This document shows, piece by piece, positions 44,682 through 55,769 of a stretch of DNA of 64,000 bases; within the stretch, counting starts at the first letter, position 1; every line of letters begins with the position of its first letter. Both the position numbers and the translations under genes were made by a program. Source of the stretch: Symsagittifera roscoffensis (taxonomy: Eukaryota > Xenacoelomorpha > Acoela > Convolutidae). The stretch covers positions 40,252,759-40,316,758 of the forward strand of contig NC_087063.1 in assembly GCF_963678635.1 (NCBI RefSeq), read 5' to 3'. Below the pieces are notes generated by a model. That model searched no databases and was not told where the DNA came from. It worked only from the letters and a program-made list of their open reading frames with translations.

Positions 44682-46066
44682 TTTTAAAAGTTTTAATCTA
44701 GAACTAACAATTGTTTCTATGAAGAAACTTTGTTGAAAAAATTCGAGTTTGTCTTAAAAAAGCATGGAAACTCTCATTGGGGAAAGCTTGAAAAAACAAT
44801 TATTATAAATTTCAAGATTAAATTGATGTAGCCAATTTTAAAAGTCTTAATCTAGAACTAACAAGTCTGTCTATGAAGAAACTTTGTTTAAAGTTTCCAG
44901 TTTGTCTTTAAAAAGCATAAAAACTCTCATTGGGGAAAGCTTGGAAAAACAATTATTATAAATTTCAAGATTAAATTGATGTAGCCAATTTTAAAAGTCT
45001 TAATCTAGAACTAACAAGTCTGTCTATGAAGAAACTTTGGTGAAAGTTTCCAGTTTGTCTTAAAAAGGCATGGAAGATCTCATTGGGGAAAGCGTGAAAA
45101 AACATTTATTATAAATTTCAAGATTAAATTGATGTAGCCAATTTTAAAAGTCTTAATCTAGAACTAACAAGTCTGTCAATGAAGAAACTTTGTTGAAAGT
45201 TTCGAGTTTGTCTTAAAAAAGTATGGAAACTCTCATTGGGGAAAGCTTGAATAAACAATTATTAAAAATTTCAAGATTAAATTGATGTAGCCAATTTTAA
45301 AAGTCTTAATCTAGAACTAACAAGCCTGTCTATGAAGGAATTTTGTTGAAAGTTTCCAGTTTGTCCTAAGAAAGCATGGAAACTCTCATTGGGGAAAGCT
45401 TGAAAAACCAATTATTATAAATTTCAAGATTAAATTGATGTAGCCAATTTTAAAAATCTTAATCTAGATTTAACAAGTCTGTCTATGAAGAAACTTTGTT
45501 GAAAGTTTCCAGTTTGTCTTTAAAAAGCATGAAAACTCTCATTGGGGAAAGCTTGAAAAAACAATTATTATAAATTTCAAGATTAAATTGATGTAGCCAA
45601 TTTTAAAAGTCTTAATCTAGAACTAACAAGTCTGTCTATGAAGAAACTTTGTTGAAAGTTTCGAGTTTGTCTTAAAAAAGCATGGAAATTCTCATTGGGG
45701 AAAGCTTGAAAAAACAATTATTATAAATATCAAGATTAAATTGATGTAGCCAAGTTTAAAAGTCTTAATCTAGAACTAACAAGTCTGTCTATGAAGAAAC
45801 TTTGTTGAAAGTTTCCAGTTTGTCTTAAAAAAGCATGGAAACTCTTATTGGGGAAAGCTTGAAAAAACAATTATTACAAATTTCAAGATTAAATTAATGT
45901 AGCCATTTTTAAAAGTCTTAATCTAGAATTAACAAGTCTGTATGTGAAGAAACTTTGTTGAAAGTTTCCAGTTTGTCTTAAAAAAGCATGAAAACTCTCA
46001 TTGGGTAAAGCTTGAAAAACAATTATTATAAGTTTTAAGATTAAATTGATGCAGCCAATTATATAA
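44682..46066 (+). repeat. Satellite array, 9 copies of a 153-bp unit
   Basis: The marker TCTAGAACTAACAA recurs at 44,697, 44,851, 45,004, 45,157, 45,310, 45,463, 45,617, 45,769 and 45,922, a spacing of 152-154 bp. Units also share tctcattggggaaagcttga and attaaattgatgtagcca. They differ by a few percent. Non-coding in all frames. Confidence 0.95.
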
Positions 46067-46817
46067 TATTTACAAATCCATGAATGTAAATCAAAGTCCG
46101 ATGTTGTGATTTTTCATTGTCTATGAAAAATGAAAGTCTACTGATTGAATTTTATGAAAATTAAGAAACTCGAATTAGTTCGAAATTGTACCTGGTTGTC
46201 CATAATATTAATCAGAGGTAAAAGTTTTCGTAATCAACTGCGTCGTTAACTTACAATAAACATTTAAACTCTTTTCAGGCGTTAGAAACAATCGTGGTTG
46301 CGGAGAAATTAGCCAAGATTTGTGGCATCGCTTCAAGGATCGGAGGAAATGTCTTTTACAGTGAAACTCTGCAGTGTCCAGTCTTGTTGAGAGTGTAGAC
46401 TTTCCATGCATTTAACAACAATAGTCTGCATAAATATGCCCTTGAAAAATCGCATTTTGGACGAAAACAATTAATGTTGTTATAAAAGGAAGTAAGTCTT
46501 GTTAGGGTTTTTTCCGCGTTTACCAAGGTACCACAAAAAAGTTACATCGATTGAACACATCAAAATAAGCAGGCTTCAATTATGAGATAAATTTCCTTGA
46601 ATGACTTTCAGAACATTCTCCCAGTGTTGAAAATACGGGTTGAGATGTTTTACCAGCATAGAATTTTACTTTGCATTCCTTTTGTCATTTCAGACTTTGA
46701 ATGTTTTTCACTGTTTTTTTTTGAATTCATAGTTCTGCGATGCACGATTCTGGTAACAAATTAATATTTGCCATTTAGTGCTTTCAAGACGTTTATCGAG
46801 GCTCGGAAAATTATATA
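46067..46817. other. Stretch without recognised features
   Basis: Single-copy-looking AT-rich DNA. A minus-strand open frame at 46,208-46,411 has no recognisable domain. Confidence 0.5.
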
Positions 46818-47023
46818 AAAAGACGACTGCTCGCAACAGGGTGAAAATCTGAAGTTTCCGACTGTTTTTTTTTTCTACGGATAATTAAAAATGAATGACT
46901 GATGAAAATTTTTTTAAAAAAAGAAAAATGTTTAGTTTTTTTGTTGATTATTCAAAGATCATCCCCCACACGCTACTTAAAAAACAAAGTGATCAATTTT
47001 GCATATAGCAAAATTTTAAATAG
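46818..47023 (+). repeat. Dispersed repeat R, copy 2, left half
   Basis: Starts aagacgactgctcgcaacag and includes ccgactg and the cccacacgc marker. It is interrupted by the MULE and resumes at 49,529 with the next expected words of the repeat (aattatg, then ctccgcatatgcattaata). Confidence 0.78.
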
Positions 47024-47145
47024 GTGTCAGGACAAAAGATACCATACCAAAAGCTCCCATGACAAAAGATACCATACCAAAAGATCCCTTGTATAAAAAT
47101 CGCCCATACCATTAAATCCCATGCCAATCAAAAAGATCCCATGAA
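47024..47145 (+). repeat. Left terminal region of MULE
   Basis: Repeated words aaaagatacc, aaaagctccc and aaaagatccc at intervals of about 20 bp; inverted relative to 49,405-49,528. Confidence 0.82.
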
Positions 47146-47400
47146 TTATGATCAAAAATCGTGATCAAATTGTAAGCAGAATTAAATCTAGAGTAATGAT
47201 ATCTCAATTAGGTTCGCTCTATTGAAAAATAATGCAAATTTAACATAACTGAATTTAAACTGGACTCATTTTTGGGATTAACATAGTGCCAACATGTGTT
47301 TAATTTAGTGTTAATATGGCATTGAATTAGAACAACTTAATTGAAAATGTATACACTCTGCATTCATTATCTCCCTCTTTAACTCATTGATAAGTCAAAA

Positions 47401-48808
47401 ATGAATTCTTTTACTTGGGGAACCTCACAAAAAGGCCAAACTCTGATTATTCTTGATGGCCATGAATTTCAAAAGAAACGCGATACGAAGACAACGACAC
47501 ACTGGCGCTGCAGCAAATGGAGATCGTATAAATGCCCGAAAACTTTAATCACTTCTGGGTGCGATATAATCTCACAGAGCAACGAGCATAGTCATGAGCT
47601 CAACGCAGGACGCTCAGAAGCTCGGCAACTAGTTCAACAAATGAAGGAGACAGTTAGGAAGCAATTAAATCCAGTAAACAGCCAGATAATCGCAGCTAGT
47701 TTGCAATTGGTGCAGGACGAAAAAGCAACCCAACTGTCTTTGCCCTCCCGGTCGGCGCTAACGCGAACTTTAAACAGAAGTAAAAAAACGACATCCCTGC
47801 CCACTATTGCCACAGATGACTGTCATTTCGATATACCCGATCGTTTTAAGCAGTTTGGTAATTTTGATAGCGGAAAACAAGATACGGAACGCATAATAAT
47901 TTTTGGCGACATTGAGAACCTCAATGCACTTAAATTGTACAACAAAACCTGGCTTGTAGATGGTACTTTCAAAATTTCCCCAGTCAGTTTTACCAGCTGT
48001 ATACTGTACACATCCAGATTGGCGGGTTTATGCACCTTGCGTCTACGCTCTGCTTAGCAATAAGCTCTTATCAACCTATAACAAATTCCTAACCGCACTC
48101 AAATCGCTTATCGGTGACGTAACCCCGAAAAGAATTTTGATCGACTTTGAAATTGCGCCTCTGAGTGCTTTTACCTCTCATTACGAACCTGACGTTAATG
48201 GATGCTATTTTCACCTCTGTCAGAGCTTTATGCGAAAAATATCCGAATTGGGCCTTAAAAAGACGTACGAATCAAACAGCGAGCTAGTCTTAGCGCTGAA
48301 TATGATTCCTGCTCTTAGTTTTTTGCCGGAGTCAAAAGTGGAAATCGGGCTCGACCTAGTCATTGAGGAAATATGCAGTGTGGCAACCAAACTGGATATT
48401 TCACAAAACGATCTCGAAAAATTAGACGAGCTCACTGCTTATTTCCAAAAAACGTACATTAGAGGGGATTTGATTGGCCGAAAAACACTTTTTCCTATTT
48501 CTCTTTGGAACCATTATCAAAATGCAGTGTGTGGTCTAGCCCGAACCAAAAATGCAGTTGAAGGGTGGCATCTAGGTGTAACCGCTTTGTTTCAAGGCAG
48601 CCATCCTTCAATACATACGTTTCTCGAAAAAATTCAACTGGATTCCTACAATCAAAAGTTCAACATTTTGAAGGCATCCAGAGGCACTATCAACTTATCC
48701 CGGAAGAAGTACCGTGATCTGAATGAAAAAGTTCAACAAATAACAAGTTTATACACAGACTCTAACTTATTGTCTTATATCCGTTCACTTGCCCATTTAA
48801 CCTATTAA
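47401..48808 (+). pseudogene. FLYWCH-MULE transposase, frame-disrupted
   Basis: Cut-and-paste transposase of a Mutator-like element. Residues 5-66 form a FLYWCH-type zinc finger (THWRCSKWRSYKC with Cys37 and Cys45, then NEHSHE with His63 and His65). The MULE DDE domain follows: WLVDGTFKISP (first Asp, residue 187), then ILIDFEIAP (second Asp), GCYFHLCQSFMRKI, and near the end NAVEGWHLGV with HPSIHTFLEKI, all typical of this family. The first frame runs 47,401-48,057 and the second 47,960-48,808. Expected sequence between them (FYQLYTVHI) is in the third frame, so about two frameshifts lie close together near 47,990-48,020. The rest is open, so decay is recent. The start ATG at 47,401 gives the full finger. 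A domesticated spliced gene is less likely because TIRs and target duplication are intact. Confidence 0.9.
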
Positions 48809-49404
48809 TTTTTGTTTTAGTTTTTGCCTAATTTTTCCTAAATTTAAATTTGTTTGATCTACTCTTTTATAGACGTCTCCTTGCTACCTCCCGAGAACGC
48901 CAAAACGCAATACTACGACTCGCATTTGAAAACGCTGTCTGTAGCAATTTGATCCCAGAGCAATTGCTCTTACTTTCGGGACGCTAGGTTGGGGGAAGGA
49001 GCCTGACGGCCCTTTTAGTATTGCGCCTAGCGAAAAAAAGTTGATCAAAATTGAGAATTGATATATTTATCAAATAGAATGGCAAGTGATTCGTAATGAA
49101 AATGACTTCAAAGCTTTAGAATTTTGCAAAAACTCAATTTCAATTTTGTACTGACTTGAGTTGTCTGGAAAATCAGGCCATTTTTGACAAAGTTGGTTTT
49201 GATTAATTGGAAATCCTTTTCAAGTTCAATTATAGTCTAAGTTGTTTTGAAGTTTGAGTTACATTTTAAAGGCCAAGTGATTAGCAAGGTCATTTTTGTT
49301 CGAAATTTGTGCAGCAAAAATTTTGCCGTTTCTTTGATTTTAACCGACGCTTAGTTTTTGCTTTGATCGATTAACCGCTTTTTTTCAATTCTCAGGTTCT
49401 TTGT

Positions 49405-49528
49405 TATTTTTTTATGGTATCTTATGTCGTGGGCAATTTTAGAAGGAGGTATCTTTTAAAATGGTATCTTATTGACTGGGATCTTCTCGTTTGGGATCTT
49501 AAGGTAAGGGATCTTTTGTCATGTAACC
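49405..49528 (-). repeat. Right terminal region of MULE
   Basis: Contains ggtatctt and gggatctt words repeated six times, the inverse of the left terminal words. Ends ttttgtcatgtaacc before the target duplication. Confidence 0.82.
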
Positions 49529-49855
49529 ATTAAATAGACCAAAAAACATGCCTCAATTATGTTTGAAACATCTTCTAATACGGTTTAAATCTCCGCATAT
49601 GCATTAATAGCACGAAAAATATCGCGCGATAGTTGTCCGGAATTGGCTAAATTGGCAATCTTTAAACCCCCATAACCATACAAAGAATAATCACAACTGA
49701 TCTTTTTAAATTTGAGCTTAGGACAACAATACATTTTGAATGATTGTAAAAAAAAAACGTCAAAACATTATATTAAAAAACCGAGATTCATTTGAAGAAA
49801 AAAATACCCGAAAATATTTCGTCACTTTCTTCGAAAATCGGAATAATAACTTTCC
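49529..49855 (+). repeat. Dispersed repeat R, copy 2, right half
   Basis: Continues repeat R after the MULE, with tatcgcgcgatagttgtcc, tgagcttaggacaacaata and the end-region words aaaaatacc and gaaaatcgg. Confidence 0.78.
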
Positions 49856-52081
49856 ACACAGGAATGCTCATTGGATCGAACTGTTCAACTGAAAATTGCA
49901 TCAAACTGTTCCAAAATGCATATCTTGACAGATCGCGTATTTAAACGAAGATAAACTAAAGATCTATTGACACATCTCAAAACAACAAATTGATGACCAC
50001 TCGACTTTCATCAAAAAAGTTGAAACCTGGAAATGTATTGACTAGCATAAACTTGATAGCTTTATTTCTCAGAATTACAAATTAACAACAAAAACCCTTT
50101 CAAATTGAAACTTGCATTTCTGAGAAGTTGAAAACGGATAAAATAAGCATCCAACAAGTATATAAAATTTTTTAAATTAAGAAAAGTTATTATCGCCAAA
50201 TCACGCTCTGTAATAGTTTGAACAGTGATTTGAGTTCTACAGAAATTGTGAAATGCGTAAAAACAACAGTGATTTATTTTTTGTTGTGTGTAATTAGGGT
50301 ATTATTTAGGATTTTATGAGTGAAGGGGATTTTCAAAAACTTTCCAACATCTTTTTAGCACATTTTTTTAAGATGAACAAATTAATTCTCTGAGCTCTCA
50401 CAAATCATTATAAAGACCCTATTTTGACGAATTGTTCTGCGACGCAAGCAAAATTCTGAAAGAACAGGCCGATTTGGTAAACCTTTTATGCTTCTCGAGA
50501 TTTATGCTTGTCGATACACCGCCAACAACTTGTTTGAATTGTTTGTCGAAGAGATGTTTTTGAGTGCAAGGGTGTATTACTTTTTTTACAAGCAATCAGA
50601 AACTAATGAACATGCAACAGTAGTAAAAATAAGACTGCTCGCATCACGGTGAAGCCCTGAATGTTCTGACTGCCCTTTAATTGGCCTCGGATATTTTTTG
50701 GCAAGCAATTGTTGGCAAAAACATAATTTTAGGCTGATCTTTTCAGTTTGAGTGATCTTCAATTTGAGTCGTGTAAGGAGTTAATAAAACCATTTAGCTG
50801 CCTCAATTTAATTTCGAACGATTTTCTAGTGCGAGATAATCAAACAAGCAGTTTGCAACTGACTCATGCAGTTAACTATAGTGACCACGCTTTACTGACC
50901 CATTGTAGATCACGAGACCAATTCCGCAAGTTATCAGAGCTTTTTAAATAAAAGTTGTCTGAATAAAAAAATACCCCTCAGTATACAAAATTCTCACTTT
51001 ATTCGAAATCGAAACACAAACAATTTTTCTCTTAAGACACAAAAAGCTTGTGCAGGGAAGTAACATTGAGATGTTTAAATTGATTTGCCAGACTAGGAAC
51101 AGAGCCACAAACTGCTACAGAGCTAGTTGTAAATTTACGAAAATTTATCTCAGTAAAAATCACGGTGAAAAAAGCTGCTTTTTTCGACCTTCTTTGATAA
51201 TGGCAAATATTCATCAGGGATGTGGGCAAAACTACGCATTTCAAATAGTTTTGGCAACGATATCTTTGTTTGGAGAAACCGAAAAAATGTCAGCAAAAAT
51301 TTTTCATGGGTGAGGAATGTAAGTTGACTCGTCAAAACTATTTTAAAATAGGCATAAAAATTCAAATTAGTTATTTTCATACCTGTATTAGTCTAGCATT
51401 TCAAGAATTTTATACGCTGCATTTATTGGATAAGCGTCCATTCCCTTAGAAAACACCAAAATAATCGGAAAATCATGCCCCATAGTGGGAATATTTCAAA
51501 AGAGTAAGTAATTTTGTGTGGTCATTTTGGTTCAGTTTTACACTCGGAAAGTTTTTGGGAGTCTTATAGCTGACCATCAATGTGCAAGCCAACTAATCAT
51601 AAGCTAACAGTATGATCGTTTTTTCCCCAAGAAATCTTCAAGCTAACACGTGCAAAAATGTCAAAACCATTGAAACTTGTTGTTTGGAAACCAATGTTAA
51701 CTTCTTAACTCAAACCCAAAAAATTACTCAAGCGCTTATTTTCAGGCACGCGATTGATTCAGTTTTAACATCGGGTTTAATTAGCTATTGATGTATGTAG
51801 TTATTTGAAATGTCCTTTATGTTAACGTTATTTTGTATTTATTTTTTCAGTTCCGTGGCTGATTCTTACTTTTATCTTTTACCGGAGGCGGCAACAACTC
51901 CATTTGTCAAAAGAGAAAAAGGCAAGTTTACTTGCAAGATGATCTGATTTAGTAGGAGCGCGGGGAAAATTTTAGTTCGACTTTTTTTCTTGTTACAAAT
52001 CAATGTAGTCGAAAATGTATTATTTGCAGTACACCCGAAAATGTTTACACGAAGGATAGGAAAACTATTTGCCCCATGACA
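49856..52081. other. Stretch with no recognised gene
   Basis: AT-rich. Contains only a 60-bp start fragment of repeat R at about 50,626-50,690 (actgctcgcatcacggtgaa). Open frames here, such as 50,748-50,951 and 51,050-51,313, show no domain. Confidence 0.5.
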
Positions 52082-52515
52082 TCTTGTTGTTCCGACTTTC
52101 GTAACGAAAGTAACGGAGCATTTTTGCTCGGGGTGGGTTTTTTTCTTCAGACAAATTTCGACTTTTTAACTAGCCTTTTTTGACGCAATTTTTTATATCA
52201 CTCAAAAATTATTGTTGTCCTGAGCTTAAATTTGAAAAGATATTTCACCTGTGATTTTTTTTCGCAAAGTTATGGGTGTTTAATGATTGCCATTTTGGCC
52301 AATTTGGGACAATTAACGCAGGATATTTTTCGCGCTGTTAACGCGTAAGATTGGTCGTATCAGGGCAAAGCCTGAATGTTCTGACTGCCTTTTAAGTTTT
52401 ATGGAGCAGTAATCATATTCAAAAAGTTCAAAACGAAATAAAATAGAATGAAATTTTTTTTCAAAAATACGAAATTTTTTATGAAAATTATCACCCCACA
52501 CGCCATATAAAGTAA
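52082..52515. repeat. Two partial copies of repeat R, head to head
   Basis: 52,082-52,350 is the end part of R in minus orientation (ttccgactttcg ... aacgcgtaaga). From about 52,352 the start part of R follows in plus orientation (cgtatcagggcaaagcctga ... cacgccatataaagta). It stops where E4 begins. Confidence 0.7.
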
Positions 52516-53565
52516 TGGGGTTTGGTTATCTCGTATAATGCAATGTGATGGGGTTTGAATATCTCGTTGTGTAAGATTTTTTGCTCTATTTAAGTTTTTT
52601 TGTGTATTAATGAATGTGGAGTTTAAATTATTATTTCGTGTTCAATCAATGAAAATTGCATTATAAATTAAAGGTGTTGCGTCAATAATTAAAGGAGTTA
52701 ATCTAAGTTAGTCTTGATTTATAGAGATAGTAGTGATTGCTGTATTTGATATATCAGTTGTTTTATTAACAAATGATAGATGAGACCAATCAGGGTCCCA
52801 ACATAATCTTTTTTATGTGCTAATACAGTTTCATCGTCTGAGCTCGGCGGTCGAAAGTTTTTTCTTGATTGTGCTAAGAGATCGACTTTATGGACCAAAT
52901 ATTCAATTTGTATGCTAGTATTTTTTGTAGATCACGTTTGACATTTTTGTGAAATTCCGTTCCTAATAAGGTTTTCACGGAGTGTATCTAAAATTTTTGA
53001 GAAAAGGTAGATTTCTTGTCTTACAGTTGAGTGGCGGGATATTTAAGGCGTTGACTAGTTTTGTGTTTTTTTTTGTCAATTGGTGTTGTATACTTTTTTA
53101 AAATTCTGGGGAAATTTTCGAGAATTCCATATCTATATCATTTGTTTGTATTTGATGTGTACGGTGGTTTGATTGCGGTGATAAGATTTCGATTGTGAAT
53201 ATACCAAAATATGATGTAATATTACATGTACCTTTGAATAGTGATTAAGGATTTGTCGTTTTGTTTTTATTTCTCATTTATGTGGGCTAATTCTTTTTTC
53301 AAATAAATCTACAATTAGGTTGTGACAAAATTGTACTTGTCCTCAGGCGGGTCCACTTTGTGGTTGTATAAAAAAAGTATCGATTTATCGTCGATTTTTC
53401 GTTGTCTTCTATAATTTTTGGTATCTTAAAACTGTTAATGTGTAATTTTCAATATGTCTTATTGGTTGATTCCAGTTATATAGGAGTACTGGCTTGTTAA
53501 TGTATGATTTATTTAAACTGCGTTTTCGTTCAGTTGATAATGGTGATGTACTTTCTTTGTTGTTT

Positions 53566-53829
53566 TTATTTATTGAATCTTTTTTTCTCTTGAAGTTTCC
53601 GTTTTGTGTTTATTTCTGATTCTGAAACTGCACTTTGTGTTTTTGAAAATCTTCTTTTGATAATTTGCCTTTGTTCTGTTATTATTGTATTTTTCCGTGT
53701 TTGTCTTTTTGATTTAAAATATCCTATTGTTTGGTTGTGCGGTGTGAGTACAATATCGTATCTTTCGTTTTTAATTAAACAATTATGTAATATGATTGTT
53801 TGTTTACTGCCTAGATTATCTCTTGACAC
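53566..53829 (-). other. Small basic ORF of E4 (fossil part)
   Basis: Homologous to the small ORF ahead of gag in E2: NLGSKQTIILHNC, a TPHNQTIGYFKSKRQTRK segment and RQIIKRRFSKTQ. Conservation in two copies supports it as a real part of the family. Confidence 0.6.
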
Positions 53830-55116
53830 AAGGTTTAGGATAATGGGTGCAATAATTGGGAGTTAGAGTTTCTATCTTCCTAAACTGTTAGTTCTCACAA
53901 TTTTTGTGTGGTTATCCTAACTTGGGTCATACCAACGTCTGGTTGACGGATTGGAGAGAAAGTATATCAATCCATGAGAAAGATTTTTTAGTTTTTCGTG
54001 GCTTATGATGGACTTACTTAATCTTACATAACGGTTGTGATTTATGATCAAGGGTGGGAGAATAGCAAATCAACCCACAAGTTTCAGGTATAATTAGAAC
54101 ACAGGTAGATTGTTAGATACTTTTTTATGATTCACTAAGTATTTAAATGTTTTAGCCTGGGTCATCTAAGAGGAAAGGCTCAAGTGAAGGATGTATAACC
54201 GAAATTCTTCACTGTCTATCTTAATTAAAATGGTTAATTTTTCAAAAATTTCTAGTATTCCTGGGTCGTTTATAAGGGTTGAAAAATGAATCGACGTTTG
54301 AGGTCGTTAGACAATTTTAAAATTATGGAGTGGGGAGAACAAAATTGTTCTGATTTGATCCAAGGGAAGCCATGATGATCAGAAATTGAATAATTTAAAT
54401 TTGGCTTTAATTGAAATTAAAGATCCAAAGAAAACCTTAATGATCTGTTAATGAAATAAAAATGAATTATGGAAAAGCAAGGATAAGCCTTGATAAGTTT
54501 TTTTGTAAAATTTAAATTAAAGTAAATTAAAATGTTAAAGTTTAAATGATATTAGTTTTTTGAATTTATGCTGTTATGTTTTAGTGATGACGCTGGGATG
54601 AAAAAAAGATGATGTGTGTTAATTCATGAAACTATCAATAAATTATATTTCTTATTCAATAATTTTTTGATTCAAAAGCTTTGATTCACTGCCGATTTTG
54701 GGGAGAACGACTTGTGTTCTTTTTATCGGTCGTTGTTGTTTAAATATTAGGTTTAGCACCAAATGTCTTGTTGAAGAATTATTCTTCAATTAAGTTTCAT
54801 GTCAATGAATGAAAATCTAAATTTGCTGCATAAAGTATTCTAAATACAGAACTTGTTCCGGTTTTCGTCGTACTATCCTGTAGTAGATTGATTCGTTTCC
54901 TGATCGTTGTTCACGCCTTGGTCTTGATATTCGTGCAATACCTGGTACTTCTCGTATTGTTTGGAAAGTTTGCGTAGATTCATTGAGACGTAGAGACATT
55001 ATCAAATTATCTATTCCATCTAAGGTTTTTGCAATTTTGCAATTGTGTAATTCTAAGTTTAATTTTCTAATTGTAAGCTAGTTAAGGTGTTGTTCGAGAC
55101 TTATGGTCGCACCAGA

Positions 55117-55452
55117 TGAATAATGACCTTTCAGATAAGGTACACCGTCTGTTCGTCACGCTATCTTATTTTCGGCCGGATAGATTTAGGCAACTTCTTA
55201 GTCTAATACCAATCTTAATCTTACCTCTTATATCTCCTAGTCTCAATAGATCTAGTGTTTACTGGTTTTCGCGAGTTAGTTCTTGGAGTTTATCCACAAG
55301 GAGAACAACTGTAGTCTAAGATTTATTCAAATTGTTCTGGTGCTGAAACTACATGTTAGAGATGGAATATGATTGGGTAGTTAGTAATATTTTATAGTGA
55401 TAGTTTTATCAATAATTTAATTAGATATAAATACTAGTTAGAACTGGCTCCA
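55117..55452 (-). repeat. 5' LTR of E4
   Basis: About 336 bp, TGGAGCC...CA in element orientation, sharing the tcacgctatcttattttcgg block. The inner flank keeps the same primer-binding site as E2. Confidence 0.83.
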
Positions 55453-55658
55453 TTAGGAAAGTCGCAAGAAAACCTAGAAAAAATCTAACTGAAAAAAAAA
55501 ACAATATAATTGAAATTGGGAACGTTCGCTCGTGTTGGTATTCCTTGCAAAACATGCGACAGTCTTTGTTTTCGCAAAGTCTTTATTTCTGTTTTATTTA
55601 TACCAAATTATTATTTTTGAGTCGAGATTTAATTAATGAAACCAGCTGTTCTTTCTAG

Positions 55659-55769
55659 CATTCGACAAGTGTTTGAACGTGTGTGAGAATGGGACGAAGA
55701 TGACCCCCATCGCCAAGTGTAAGTCCCTGGGGCCGAATGGGTGTGGACCCCACAGCTTCTCAAACATCA
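55659..55769 (+). CDS. PLA2G12: PLA2G12-like exon: Ca-loop
   Basis: The acceptor is tctttctag. It starts with the last two bases of a codon, then FDKCLNVCENGTKMTPIAKC and SLGPNGCGPHSFSNI. The 3' limit is uncertain: the first GT (gtctat at 55,770) is a poor donor. Confidence 0.85.

Larger units (their letters stand above)
47024..49528 (+). mobile_element. Mutator-like (MULE) DNA transposon with FLYWCH transposase
   Basis: About 2.5 kb, flanked by TTAAATAG at 47,016-47,023 and 49,530-49,537 (8 bp, or 9 with one mismatch), the target-duplication size of MULEs. The ends are imperfect inverted repeats (left GTGTCAGGACAAAAGATACC, right reversed GGTTACATGACAAAAGATCC). Both terminal regions of about 110 bp carry five or six copies of AAAAGATMCC-like words, likely transposase-binding sites. 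A transposase remnant occupies 47,401-48,808. It is inserted inside a copy of repeat R. Confidence 0.9.
52516..55452 (-). mobile_element. Ty3/gypsy LTR element E4, truncated copy
   Basis: The minus-strand 5' part of the same family: one LTR, the primer-binding site, leader, small basic ORF (53,829-53,566) and part of gag. The rest is missing where it meets repeat R. It is clearly diverged from E2 and broken many times. Confidence 0.85.

Noticed and set aside
44682-46066. CRISPR-like regular array
   Set aside because: Units are 153 bp with no repeat/spacer alternation, and the genome is eukaryotic; it is a satellite.
55121-55319. Open frames in LTRs containing a RLFVT...PDRF pattern (also at 41,700 and 8,750)
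   Set aside because: They are translations of the conserved LTR block in four LTRs, not a gene.
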